Assembly (NCBI GenBank): GCA_012959805.1
Contig: DUCN01000127.1
Span: 121,068 to 185,067 of the forward strand
Direction: 5' to 3'
Length of the DNA: 64,000 bases
Source of the DNA: Myxococcales bacterium
GTDB taxonomy: Bacteria > Myxococcota_A > UBA9160 > UBA4427
The position numbers and the translations under genes were made by a program. Each line of letters begins with the position of its first letter. Position 1 is the stretch's first letter. Positions 7,956-16,853 of the stretch are shown here, one piece after another. The notes under the pieces are model-generated. The model had not been told where the DNA came from. It saw only the letters and a program-made list of their open reading frames with translations, and ran no database searches.

Positions 7956-9135
7956 ATGAGTACTGAAGAGGCAAAGGGGATCGGCAAGGCTGTGCGTTTC
8001 GATGCCGCCGAACTACGTGATCGGCTTCGCACATTGAGGACGCGATTCGATGAATTCCGGGGGCGTCTTTGACGTTGTTGGACTGCGAAGACAGCTCGAA
8101 GAACTCGATAGCGAAATGGCACGACCGGATTTGTGGAATGACCAGGAAGCTGCGCAGGCCGTTGGTCGCCGCAAGAATGCGGTAGAGCGGGAGTTGTCCC
8201 TATACGACCGCGTCGAGACCGTTCTCGATGACGCTGAGGTCCTGCTTGAACTCGCCGAGGAAGCCGGGGATACCGAAACCGTGGCGGAAGTGGTTCTGAA
8301 GTGTGACGAAGTCAACCGTATCCTCGAAGATGCCGAACTCCAACAACTGCTTGGCGGCGAGCACGATGCCGCAAATGCCATCCTGTCGATCAACTCAGGC
8401 GCGGGTGGGACCGACGCTTGTGATTGGGCCGAGATGCTCCTGCGAATGTATCTTCGCTGGGCGGAGCGGCACGAATACAAGACTGAGATTCTGGACATTC
8501 AAGCGGCAGAGGAAGCGGGGATTCGCAGCGTGACTCTTCGCGTCGAGGGCGAATACGCCTACGGATATCTGAATACGGAGCAGGGGATTCATCGGCTCGT
8601 CCGGATCTCGCCATTCGACGCGAATGCTAGGCGGCATACGGCCTTTGCCAGCGTGACCGCGGTTCCCGAGGTCGATGACAAGATCGAAGTCGAAATCGAC
8701 GAGAGTGAATTGCGCGTTGATACCTATCGATCGAGCGGCGCCGGAGGACAGCACGTGAACAAGACGGACTCGGCCGTTCGGCTGACTCACCTACCGACGA
8801 ATATCGTCGCGCAGTGTCAGAATGAACGGTCGCAGCATAAGAACCGGGCAACCGCGATGAAGATACTTCGAGCCAAACTCTATGAGCGGGAGCGACTCGA
8901 GCACCAGGAAAGGCTCGAACATCTGACGGGCGAAAAACGTGAGATTGGATTTGGAAACAAGATTCGATCCTATACGCTCCACCCGCAGCAGCGTGTGAAG
9001 GATCATCGTACGAATCTCGAGATGGGCGGCGTCGATGCCGTGCTCGACGGTGATATAGACGCTTTCATTCGGTCGATCCTGCTCGTGCAGGGCAAGAAGG
9101 TCGGCGCGGAAGAGCCGGAGGCCCAGGGTCTCTAA
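7956..9135 (+). CDS. prfB: Peptide chain release factor 2, expressed by programmed +1 frameshift
   Basis: RF2 recognises UGA and UAA stops. The gene is in two frames: ATG 7956 opens a 38-codon zero frame ending at an in-frame TGA (8070-8072), and ribosomes shift +1 there to read GAC 8071-8073 onward, giving about 392 residues. The second frame carries the SPF stop-codon recognition tripeptide (VRISPFDANARRH) and the GGQ peptidyl-hydrolysis motif (SSGAGGQHVNKTDSAVRL). ATG 8050 inside the shift window is in the second frame but would remove the first coiled-coil helix, so it is not the native start. It autoregulates: when RF2 is scarce, shifting rises. The stop overlaps the next start by one base (TAATG). 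Confidence 0.95.
8058..8073 (+). promoter_or_regulatory. RF2 programmed frameshift site
   Basis: CGG GGG CGT CTT TGA C. The slippery CTT-TGA-C and the Shine-Dalgarno-like GGGGG three bases before CTT keep the same register as in Escherichia coli prfB (AGG GGG TAT CTT TGA C). The frames on each side together make a contiguous RF2 protein. Confidence 0.95.
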
Positions 9136-11129
9136 TGGAGGAATCGTTGTCCGGATTCGGATCGAGCCTGCAATCCATGGGCGGGGGACTCGCGGTGACG
9201 TTCATCATCGCGATTGCAGCCGGGATTGTTGCGATGACTCTCGTCTACGTCGGCTCGGCGCTCCTGGTGCTCGACCGCTTCGCACGCGTCTCCAAGGGGT
9301 GGCTGGCGCCCGTGTTGTCGGGGGGCGTAGTGGCCCTGTGTCTGTCGGTGTTGTCGACGGTCGCGCAGATTCCCGCTGATTCTGTTTTTACCTGGGATCA
9401 GTGGCGAGAAACCTTGGTTCGGCATTTTGGCCAGACGCTGATCCTGAGCGCGGTCTTTCTTTCGATTGTGAGCCTGGCCGTTCGGAATCTTTCGCAGCTT
9501 AACGTTGCGCGAATTGGAACGTTCTTGACCGCGTTAGGCGTGGGTCTCGGACTCTCAGCGACAGGAAGTCCAAGTGTTGTTCCGAGCACCTTCGCTGTCA
9601 CCGTCGGATTGGGGGTGACGATTTGGGCCTACCGGTCCCTACGGAAAGCCGGAGAAGCGTCGACGATCGAATGGCTCTTCAGGGTTGCTGCGCTGGGATT
9701 GGCTCCTGGAGCGGCCCTCGCTCTGATTGCGGCTGGCAGTCAAACGGTGGCACCGGAAGTTTCGGTCCTGTTGATCGCCGTCCTATTCGGAAGTGTCACA
9801 CTTGGATTGATTCCGCTCGCAATTTCGGGATTCATCCAGATGCGGAAATCCGTCGAGTGGTTCATCGCGATCCGCTACCTGGTTGCCAGGCGGCGACAGA
9901 TCTTCATCTCGGCCATCTCGGCGATCTGTGTCAGTGGAATTGCCGCTGGGGTCTGGCTGATCATCGTTGTCCTTTCGGTCATGAATGGTTTCGAGCAGAC
10001 CTGGCGAGATGAGATCCTCGGCAATCGCGCGCATTTCACCGTGCACAATAGTTTCGGGCCCTTCGTCGATCACGAAGAGATCCTGAAGCAGGTCGAAGCG
10101 ATTTCCGGGGTCGAAGCCGCGAGTCCCTACATCGATGCCGAGGGGATGGTACGGGGCAGTCAGGGGCAGATCTCCAGCGTGCGCCTTCGCGGGATCGACC
10201 CGACTTCCGTTGGTAGAGTGACCGATCTCGAAATGGACCTGCGTCTGGTCGAGGGCGAAAAGACTCCGGACCTGGCGGCGCGATTCGCATCCATCGACGA
10301 GGATTCGAAGGCGCCGGGCATCGTGATAGGCGGGCATCTGGCAGTTTCGATGGGGTTGGAGATCGGTGACCGGTTGCTTCTCATTTCACCCTTTGGCGGT
10401 CCGCCTACGCCGCTCGGACCCGGTCCGCGACTCAAACGGTTCACCGTCGTCGGCATTTTTCAGTCTAGCTTCTATCAATATGACGAGGCCTTTACCTATA
10501 CGACTCTTCAGGCGGCTCGCGATTTTCGAAAAGCCGGGAACGTCGTTGATGGAATCGAGGCGCGGACGACGGATCACTACCGATCGCAGACGGTCGGAGC
10601 CGCAGTTCAAGAAGACTTGGGTTATCCGTTCTACACAAAGGATTGGAAGGAGGTCTTTCCCGCCTTCTTCCAGGCGCTCAAGACGGAACGCGTCATGATG
10701 TTTCTATTGTTGACGATGATCATGGTGGTTGCGGCCTTCGTGATCGTCGCCACCCTCGTCATGATGATCATGGAGAAGTCGAGCGACATCGCGATCCTGA
10801 AAGCCATGGGGGCAGAGGACGCGCTGATCGAACGGGTTTTCGCGTTGGAGGGAACCCTGATGGGTTTGGCTGGGACCGTGATTGGTGTTATTTCGGGGAT
10901 TGCGGTGACTGGACAGCTTCCTTGGATTCAGGACAAAATCGAGGCGCTGACGGGAATCGACACGCTGCCCGCCAGCGTCTATCAGTTCTCGGAATTGCCC
11001 TCTAAAGTCGACCCCATCCAGGTCGTCGGAGTGGCTGCCATCGCCATGATTCTGTCCCTGGGTGCAACGCTCTTGCCGAGTCGCCAGGGGGCCAGGATCG
11101 ATCCGGCAGCGGGGTTGCGACATGAGTGA
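9135..11129 (+). CDS. lolC: LolC/LolE-family lipoprotein-releasing permease with extra N-terminal membrane domain
   Basis: 664 residues, against about 410 for typical LolC/E. Residues ~240-664 are the usual domain: first helix after RYLVARRRQIFISAISAI, a large periplasmic MacB-like domain (NGFEQTWRDEIL ... DWKEVFPAFFQ), then three C-terminal helices with MMFLLLTMIMVVAAFVIV and the cytoplasmic coupling element MEKSSDIAILKAMGAED. Residues 1-235 add about six to seven hydrophobic segments with no similarity I recognise. With LolD it would extract mature lipoproteins from the inner membrane for delivery to LolA. Start ATG 9135 overlaps the prfB stop; the 3' end overlaps lolD by eight bases. Only one permease gene is present, so it may work as a homodimer (LolF-like), or a partner lies elsewhere. 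Confidence 0.88.
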   Translation: MEESLSGFGSSLQSMGGGLAVTFIIAIAAGIVAMTLVYVGSALLVLDRFARVSKGWLAPVLSGGVVALCLSVLSTVAQIPADSVFTWDQWRETLVRHFGQTLILSAVFLSIVSLAVRNLSQLNVARIGTFLTALGVGLGLSATGSPSVVPSTFAVTVGLGVTIWAYRSLRKAGEASTIEWLFRVAALGLAPGAALALIAAGSQTVAPEVSVLLIAVLFGSVTLGLIPLAISGFIQMRKSVEWFIAIRYLVARRRQIFISAISAICVSGIAAGVWLIIVVLSVMNGFEQTWRDEILGNRAHFTVHNSFGPFVDHEEILKQVEAISGVEAASPYIDAEGMVRGSQGQISSVRLRGIDPTSVGRVTDLEMDLRLVEGEKTPDLAARFASIDEDSKAPGIVIGGHLAVSMGLEIGDRLLLISPFGGPPTPLGPGPRLKRFTVVGIFQSSFYQYDEAFTYTTLQAARDFRKAGNVVDGIEARTTDHYRSQTVGAAVQEDLGYPFYTKDWKEVFPAFFQALKTERVMMFLLLTMIMVVAAFVIVATLVMMIMEKSSDIAILKAMGAEDALIERVFALEGTLMGLAGTVIGVISGIAVTGQLPWIQDKIEALTGIDTLPASVYQFSELPSKVDPIQVVGVAAIAMILSLGATLLPSRQGARIDPAAGLRHE

Positions 11130-11838
11130 ATTACCGGCTGCCAATCCGTTAGTCGAGATTCGCGGGTTGGGTCGATCTTTTGACGCGGGCGGAGGAAGGG
11201 TCGAAGTTCTTCGAGGACTCGACCTCGACATCGCGGAAGGCGATCGGATTGCCATCGTCGGCCAGTCCGGGGTAGGGAAGTCGACGCTTCTTCATATTCT
11301 CGGGACCCTCGATCATCCGACGACGGGCACGCTGTGCTTTCGGGGCGAAGACGTTTTCGATCGATCGCGAGAGGAATTGGCGGCGCTGCGAGGACGATTC
11401 CTCGGTTTCGTTTTCCAGTTCCATCATCTGCTGCCCGAGTTCAGCGCGATCGAAAACGTGATGATGCCAGGACTCATTCAGGGGGTCGATCCTGGTCAGA
11501 TGCGAGTTCGCAGCGAGATCATGCTGCAGGACGTCGATCTGGCCCATCGTGCGGAGCAGGCCGTCGGGAAATTGTCGGGTGGAGAACGACAGCGCGTGGC
11601 GGTTGCACGCGCGCTCGTACTCGACCCGCCACTGATCCTGGCAGATGAGCCGACGGGCAATCTCGATCCATCGACGGGTGATCAGGTTGCTGAACTTCTA
11701 TTCGAGATGAATCGAACCCGCGGTACGACCCTCGTCGTCGTCACCCATAGTCGTCGCATGGCCGATCGGCTCGGACGCGTCCTCGTTTTGAAGGAGGGTC
11801 GCCTGCACACCGGCGACTTCGATTCGACCGTCGCCTAG
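11122..11838 (+). CDS. lolD: Lipoprotein-releasing ABC transporter ATP-binding protein LolD
   Basis: 238 residues from ATG 11122, which overlaps the end of the permease gene. Walker [10 protein letters not shown], signature [15 protein letters not shown], Walker [13 protein letters not shown] and the switch His (VVTHSRRM) are all intact. The [10 protein letters not shown] form and the [15 protein letters not shown] stretch are typical of the MacB/LolD subfamily. It powers lipoprotein release by the adjacent LolC/E protein. A longer frame from 11062 exists but would run 60 bases inside the permease gene and adds no conserved sequence. Confidence 0.95.
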   Translation: MSELPAANPLVEIRGLGRSFDAGGGRVEVLRGLDLDIAEGDRIAIVGQSGVGKSTLLHILGTLDHPTTGTLCFRGEDVFDRSREELAALRGRFLGFVFQFHHLLPEFSAIENVMMPGLIQGVDPGQMRVRSEIMLQDVDLAHRAEQAVGKLSGGERQRVAVARALVLDPPLILADEPTGNLDPSTGDQVAELLFEMNRTRGTTLVVVTHSRRMADRLGRVLVLKEGRLHTGDFDSTVA

Positions 11839-12146
11839 ATCCCGAGTTGAATCCGCCCTTGGACACCGCTTTCGCAGTGTCGGTTGCTCGTTCCTTCGTC
11901 CGTCGCGTCGAAATGCTAAAACGATGCTAACCCCGCGAGTTCATGACGATTCTCGCCTTGAATGCGGATTGATCGTCGCATACCTTTGCGCCCTTGGAAT
12001 GCCGGTCTGGGGGCGGCGAATCCCAAAACGAAGCCATTCCGCGGAGCTGTTGTCGGCGCCTTCGCTCGGGACAGCATCGCCGCAAACTAATGTCGAGAAT
12101 CGAGCCGCTGAGCGCCAATTGGCCAGAGCGGTTTTCAGGAGACTCC
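11839..12146 (+). other. Intergenic region with hairpin and 11-base-spaced direct repeat before bamA
   Basis: About 308 bases without a convincing gene. GACACCGC-tttc-GCAGTGTC (11862-11881) can fold with one mismatch and may end the lolD transcript, though no T-run follows. ATGCTAA occurs twice exactly 11 bases apart (11913-11919, 11924-11930), one helical turn, which would suit a regulator half-site pair. The frame of bamA is open back to 11994, but that stretch shows no conserved protein sequence. No clear promoter is visible. Confidence 0.4.
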
Positions 12147-15100
12147 TTGCAACCCTGTGACGGAACAAGGAAGGGCAGAGCGCTCGTTCTTGCGCTTGTG
12201 GTTCATCTTGTCGCTGGACAGGCGACCGCTCAAGAATCGAGTGGAGCCGTCGAGTACGGGGCGATCGATGCGCCGGCGACGGCATCGATGCGCGTTGCGG
12301 TCTTGCCGTTCCGACTGCATAGCGCCCAGTCGTTGGAGTTTCTCAGTGGTGCGCTGGATGAGCTTCTCGCCGAACGCATCGAAGCGGGCGGCGCGGTCGG
12401 TGCGACGGCGTGGCTCGAACTGTCCGAGACCTCCGGCCTTGATCTGCCGAGATCGGATTCCGGGCAGTCGGATCTGGATCTACGGCGGCTAGCGGAGCAG
12501 GCCGGTGTCGACGGGGTCGTTTCGGGCAGTCTGACCGAACTCGCCGGTCAATTCAGTCTCGACGTTCGCGTGACATCGGTCGATCCGAACGTGGCCAGTG
12601 AGAGCCTTGTCCTAGCGGTCGGAAGTGATCGCGAACTACTCGATCGACTCGGTGACCTCGCCGAGCGGATCGCGAATGCGATCCAAGGCACGACGCTTGA
12701 TCGCGTCGTTGAGGTTCGATTTGAAGGGGCGGAGGGATTCGAGTCGGAACTTGTGACGCGTCTGAGCCTGCGTGCGGGTGCGATATTCGAGCCGGGACGC
12801 CTCGAGGCCGATCGCCGTTTACTCGAGTCCGACCCGAGATTCGCTCGAGTCGCAGTCTCGTCGCAACCGGTCGAGGGCGGCGTTGCTCTCGTGTATCGCC
12901 TGACGCAAGCCACGAGCGAATTGGGCCTGGATGTTCGCGTCGGCGCGCAGGTCCGCGTCGTGGATGTCGTGCTTCGTGGCAATCAGCGAATCAAGGATGA
13001 TGCAATTTTCGCAAGAATCCGCACGCTGGCCGGCGAGCCCTACGACCGGGGGCAGGTGGCGCGGGACGTTCGATCGCTCTTCGCCCAGGGCTTCTATCGC
13101 GATGTTCGCGTTTTCATCGATGAGACACCGAGCGGTGTGCGCGTGGTCTTCGAACTCGATGAGAGTCCGATCGTGCGCAAGATCGCGGTGGAGGGCAACG
13201 ACAATATCGACGGCGAGAAAATTCGGGACGCACTGACATTGACCACCGGGTCGCCGCTCGATCACCCTCTTCTGCGCGAGAACGCTGCGCGAGTCGAGGC
13301 GCTCTATCGCAGTGAGGGCTATTTTCTGGCCCACGTCGGATACGAGATTGAAGAGATCTCCGCTGGCTCGATCTTGATCAGTTTCAATGTTGAAGAAAAG
13401 GAGAAGCTGAAGCTCCGAGAAATCAATTTCGTCGGAAATAAAGCATTCTCCGAAACCGAGCTTCGCGCGGATTTTGCCACCAAGCCCTGGCGCTTCTACT
13501 CACTCCTCACGAGTTGGTTCGACCGGACCGGTACCTACTCGGAACCGATCTTCTTGCGGGACTTGCGGCTGATCGAAAAAAAGTACGCAGACGATGGATA
13601 CGTCCAATCCCGAATCGGAGAACCCGAGGTCGACGCGAATGAGGACGGACTCTTCCTCACGATCGAGATCGTTGAAGGGCCACAATTCACGGTGGGCGGA
13701 CTCACGGTCGAGGGTGACGAAACGATCGATCTCGACGTCCTGCGCAAGAAGATTCGACTGGGCGAAGGAGAGATATTCAATCGTTCCGATCTGACCGCAG
13801 ATATCGAGATTCTAGAAGCCCACTACACCGATCGCGGATTCTTCTTCGCGAATGTCAATCCGATTACGCAGACGAATCAGGAAACGCTGACGGTCGATGT
13901 TCAGTTCGCTGTGGAGAAGGGCCCCCTCTACTTCGTTCGAAATGTCGATATTCGTGGGAACACACGAACGATCGACGCCGTTATTCGACGCGAGATTCGG
14001 CTGGTTGAAGGCCAACTCTATTCCGCGCGGGCACTCCAGGTCAGTAATTTCCGGATTCGGGGTCTGGGCTTTTTTGAGGATGTGGCCTTCGAGCCGAACA
14101 CGACGGAGGACCCCTCCCAGCTCGATCTAGACGTGAACGTTGTCGAACGCGCAACGGGCTCCTTTAGCTTTGGTGCCGGCTATTCCTCCGCCGACAGTTT
14201 CATTTTTAATGCTTCTTTGGCGCAGTCGAATCTCTTTGGTCGGGGTTACGGCGCAAATATCTCGGCGGATATCGGTGGCAAGTCCAGCCGCCGGTTCTTC
14301 GTATCCGTGACGGATCCGCGATTCCTTGGTTCGACATTCAGCTTTAGTACAACGGCCTTTCTGACTCAGACGCGCTTCGATGACTTCGAACAGGACTCGC
14401 TGGGTATCGAATTTAGACTCGGCCATCCACTCACTGTCGACAATCGCGCTTCGATCTCCGTGCTCTACGGGTTCTCGAATAGTCGCGTCCAGCAGGATGC
14501 GAACGTCAACGGACTGGCGGCTCCGATTGCACGTCAGGTGTTGCAAGGTCGTCGGACCACCAGTCGAATTGGGATCGCGGTGGGAATCGATACTCGAAAT
14601 GATCGGTTCGCGCCGACGGCCGGGTATGCCGCCAGGACGTCACTCGAGTATGCGGGTCTCGGAGGATTTTCGAATTATCTAACACTCGATGGCAGTGGCG
14701 GATACTATTTTGGTGCGCCGGACTGGCTGATCGAGCGCTCGACATTTGTTGCCAGTACTCGCTTCGGTTACGCGCTCCCCTTTAATCAGCTGAGCGACTT
14801 TGACGTGTCGATTGCGGGATCGACGGTTTGTGAAAATCCAGCCAACTGTTCGGACTCCGGAAACCTCGATCAGCTCGACGACGATATCCGTCTGCCGCTC
14901 ACCGAACGGTACTTCCTTGGCGGGCTCGGCTCCTCACGTCTGCGTGGATATGAAGGGCGATCGGTTGGGCCGAGGCGTGCGGAATTGCACTCCACGGACC
15001 TCAGCACTGGGCGTGTCTTTCATCCTGTGGGTACTCGGCTGATCAGTAATCCGGCGACTGGCGAACTGGCAACTCTCTGTGACGATCGGCCCGGTAGTGG

Positions 15101-15464
15101 AAACTCGGGGAATGGAAACGGAATCTGTAATTCAACCGGCGATAAACGATTCAAGGATTTCGACGATATCTCCGAGTCTCAGGTGATAGGCGGCGCATCC
15201 TTTATTAGCAGTAGTTTAGAGTATCGTATGCCGATCTCTGAGGAGATTGGACTTCTGGGATTCCTCTTTGTTGACGGAGGAAATGCGTTTGTTGAGGGCG
15301 ACGTCCTGTTCGACGTGACGGACTGGCGCTACGGTTATGGTGGTGGCGTGTTGTGGTTTTCTCCATTCGGCCCGCTTCAACTCGTACTTGGATTTCCGAT
15401 CGATCCGCGATCGAATGAGAAGAGCCCCGTATTTGAATTTTCCGTCGGAAGCCTGGGAATATAG
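12147..15464 (+). CDS. bamA: Outer membrane protein assembly factor BamA, with extra N-terminal domain
   Basis: About 1105 residues. BamA is the Omp85 barrel that inserts beta-barrel proteins into the outer membrane. The start is chosen as TTG 12147: AGGAG lies five bases upstream and a short signal peptide follows at once (GRALVLALVVHLVAGQATA|QESS). ATG 12090 is the alternative. After the signal peptide, ~150 residues form a TolB-N/FlgO-like domain (MRVAVLPFRLHSAQSLEFLS ... GVDGVVSGSLTELAG). Then I count about six POTRA-like repeats (for example VVDVVLRGNQRIKDDAIFAR, REINFVGNKAFSETELR, RNVDIRGNTRTIDAVIRR), then a 16-strand-type barrel with an LRGYEGRSVGPR loop-6 motif. The protein ends ...EFSVGSLGI rather than in Phe or Trp. 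It is followed by skp. Confidence 0.93.
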   Translation: MQPCDGTRKGRALVLALVVHLVAGQATAQESSGAVEYGAIDAPATASMRVAVLPFRLHSAQSLEFLSGALDELLAERIEAGGAVGATAWLELSETSGLDLPRSDSGQSDLDLRRLAEQAGVDGVVSGSLTELAGQFSLDVRVTSVDPNVASESLVLAVGSDRELLDRLGDLAERIANAIQGTTLDRVVEVRFEGAEGFESELVTRLSLRAGAIFEPGRLEADRRLLESDPRFARVAVSSQPVEGGVALVYRLTQATSELGLDVRVGAQVRVVDVVLRGNQRIKDDAIFARIRTLAGEPYDRGQVARDVRSLFAQGFYRDVRVFIDETPSGVRVVFELDESPIVRKIAVEGNDNIDGEKIRDALTLTTGSPLDHPLLRENAARVEALYRSEGYFLAHVGYEIEEISAGSILISFNVEEKEKLKLREINFVGNKAFSETELRADFATKPWRFYSLLTSWFDRTGTYSEPIFLRDLRLIEKKYADDGYVQSRIGEPEVDANEDGLFLTIEIVEGPQFTVGGLTVEGDETIDLDVLRKKIRLGEGEIFNRSDLTADIEILEAHYTDRGFFFANVNPITQTNQETLTVDVQFAVEKGPLYFVRNVDIRGNTRTIDAVIRREIRLVEGQLYSARALQVSNFRIRGLGFFEDVAFEPNTTEDPSQLDLDVNVVERATGSFSFGAGYSSADSFIFNASLAQSNLFGRGYGANISADIGGKSSRRFFVSVTDPRFLGSTFSFSTTAFLTQTRFDDFEQDSLGIEFRLGHPLTVDNRASISVLYGFSNSRVQQDANVNGLAAPIARQVLQGRRTTSRIGIAVGIDTRNDRFAPTAGYAARTSLEYAGLGGFSNYLTLDGSGGYYFGAPDWLIERSTFVASTRFGYALPFNQLSDFDVSIAGSTVCENPANCSDSGNLDQLDDDIRLPLTERYFLGGLGSSRLRGYEGRSVGPRRAELHSTDLSTGRVFHPVGTRLISNPATGELATLCDDRPGSGNSGNGNGICNSTGDKRFKDFDDISESQVIGGASFISSSLEYRMPISEEIGLLGFLFVDGGNAFVEGDVLFDVTDWRYGYGGGVLWFSPFGPLQLVLGFPIDPRSNEKSPVFEFSVGSLGI

Positions 15465-15495
15465 TTCCGGCTATCCAAGCACAACACTTTTCTGA

Positions 15496-15513
15496 TCGAA
15501 CCGGTCGGTTCGA
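15496..15513. repeat. Perfect 8-bp inverted repeat between bamA and skp
   Basis: TCGAACCG-gt-CGGTTCGA. It could form a hairpin in the bamA-skp mRNA spacer, acting as an mRNA stabiliser or partial attenuator, or be a protein operator. No T-run follows, and the skp ribosome site (GGGAGG) lies just after it. Confidence 0.4.
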
Positions 15514-15539
15514 ATGTCGAATGAGGGAGGCAAGGGATC

Positions 15540-16064
15540 ATGAGAATTGCGAATAGCGGCTTGATGTTGGCTGCATTGATGCTCGTTTTAGGCTGGGGCA
15601 TGGCGGCGACGGACGACGCGGTCAAGGTCGGATTTGTTGACATCGATCAGGTTTTGGCAACTGCAGAAGAGGGAAAGTCCGCCCGGGAAGAACTCGAGCG
15701 GAAGTCGCGAGATGCGCAGGGCCGGTTGGGGCCCATCGCGGAGCAGATCGAGGCGCTTCAGAAAGAATTGCAAGCGAAGCAATTCGTCATGTCCGAGGAC
15801 GCCGTGCGCAGTAAGCAGCTCGATCTCGTCGAGCTGCAGAACCGCTACGAGACGAAGATCAAAGAGGAAGAGGGGCAGTTCAAGATTGACCAGCAGCGCT
15901 TGATCAATCCGTTGATCGAAAAGCTAGGCGACGTCATGAAGGAGGTCGGTCGCGATAATGGCTTCTCGGTGATCCTTCGGAATAACGCGCCGAGTATCGT
16001 ATACGCCCGGGAAGCCCTCGATATCACGGATCTGGTGATCCAGAAATTTAATGGAAAGAACTGA
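15540..16064 (+). CDS. skp: Skp/OmpH-family periplasmic chaperone
   Basis: 174 residues. Residues 1-23 are a signal peptide (LMLAALMLVLGWGMAA). The mature part begins with the family's KVGFVDIDQVLATAEEGKSA strand, followed by a long charged coiled coil (~45-125) and a C-terminal strand (GFSVILRNNAPSIVYA). Skp forms a trimeric jellyfish that holds unfolded outer-membrane proteins for BamA. Start ATG 15540 has GGGAGG upstream. It overlaps lpxA by 14 bases. The lpxD and fabZ genes that usually sit between skp and lpxA are missing here. Confidence 0.9.
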   Translation: MRIANSGLMLAALMLVLGWGMAATDDAVKVGFVDIDQVLATAEEGKSAREELERKSRDAQGRLGPIAEQIEALQKELQAKQFVMSEDAVRSKQLDLVELQNRYETKIKEEEGQFKIDQQRLINPLIEKLGDVMKEVGRDNGFSVILRNNAPSIVYAREALDITDLVIQKFNGKN

Positions 16065-16845
16065 GTCTTTGCCCGACATTCATCCGACTGCATGCGTTGA
16101 AGACGGAGCGATCTTGGCTCCGGACGTTCGAGTGGGGCCCTTCACATTAGTGGGGGGCGAGGTGGAGTTGGGACCAGGCGTGTCTGTGGGTGCGCACGTC
16201 ACGCTTTTGGGGCGGACGAGGATCGGGGCGGATTGCCGGATTTTTCCGCATGTTTGCCTTGGTGGAGAGCCGCAGGTTCGCGGGTTGGTTGGACAGATGA
16301 CGTGTCTCGAGATTGGCGCTCGAACCGAGATTCGTGAACAGGTCACGATCCACGTTGGCACCGCGCAAGGTGGCGGCTGTACCCGAATCGGTGATGATAA
16401 CTACATCATGAACGGGGCTCATATTGCCCACGACTGTCAGATTGGAAACGAGACCATCATTTCCAGCTTCTGCGGGTTGGCCGGACACTCGAGGGTCGAC
16501 GACTTCGCAGTATTAGGTGCCTATGCGGGGCTGCATCAGTTTGCGCGAGTGGGGGAGTCGGTGATGGCTGCTGCGGGCTCGCGACTCTCTTTGGATGCGC
16601 CGCCTTTCTCGATGGTGACGGGAGATCGTGCGCGGCTGGTCGGCGTGAATTCAGTCGGTCTGCGTCGCAGAGGTTTTTCGTCCGAGACTCGTCGCCAGGT
16701 CAAACATGCCTTTCATTTGATTTTCCGTTCGAAGCTACGCCTAGAAACCGCTCTGGCGCGGGTAGACGAAGAGATTGGCGGTGTCGCCGAAGTCGAGCGT
16801 CTGGTGTCCTTCCTCAGGAAAACCGAACGCGGATTCTGCCGCTGA
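16051..16845 (+). CDS. lpxA: Acyl-ACP--UDP-N-acetylglucosamine O-acyltransferase (or UDP-GlcNAc3N variant)
   Basis: 264 residues, close to Escherichia coli LpxA (262). A left-handed beta-helix of hexapeptide repeats (~12-180) and a C-terminal helical part (GLRRRGFSSETRRQ). The catalytic His is H127 in NGAHIAHDC. It transfers a 3-hydroxyacyl chain from ACP to UDP-GlcNAc, the first lipid A step. The residue that aligns with the E. coli acyl-length ruler Gly173 is Ala175 here (VMAAAGS), so a chain at or a little below C14 is my inference. Because a GnnA-like oxidoreductase is two genes downstream, the acceptor could instead be a 3-amino sugar nucleotide. Confidence 0.95.
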   Translation: MERTESLPDIHPTACVEDGAILAPDVRVGPFTLVGGEVELGPGVSVGAHVTLLGRTRIGADCRIFPHVCLGGEPQVRGLVGQMTCLEIGARTEIREQVTIHVGTAQGGGCTRIGDDNYIMNGAHIAHDCQIGNETIISSFCGLAGHSRVDDFAVLGAYAGLHQFARVGESVMAAAGSRLSLDAPPFSMVTGDRARLVGVNSVGLRRRGFSSETRRQVKHAFHLIFRSKLRLETALARVDEEIGGVAEVERLVSFLRKTERGFCR

Positions 16846-16853
16846 GGTCTATC

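Noticed and set aside
8050..8052. ATG 8050 as the start of prfB
   Set aside because: It lies just before the CTT-TGA-C shift site; the upstream frame encodes the missing RF2 helix.
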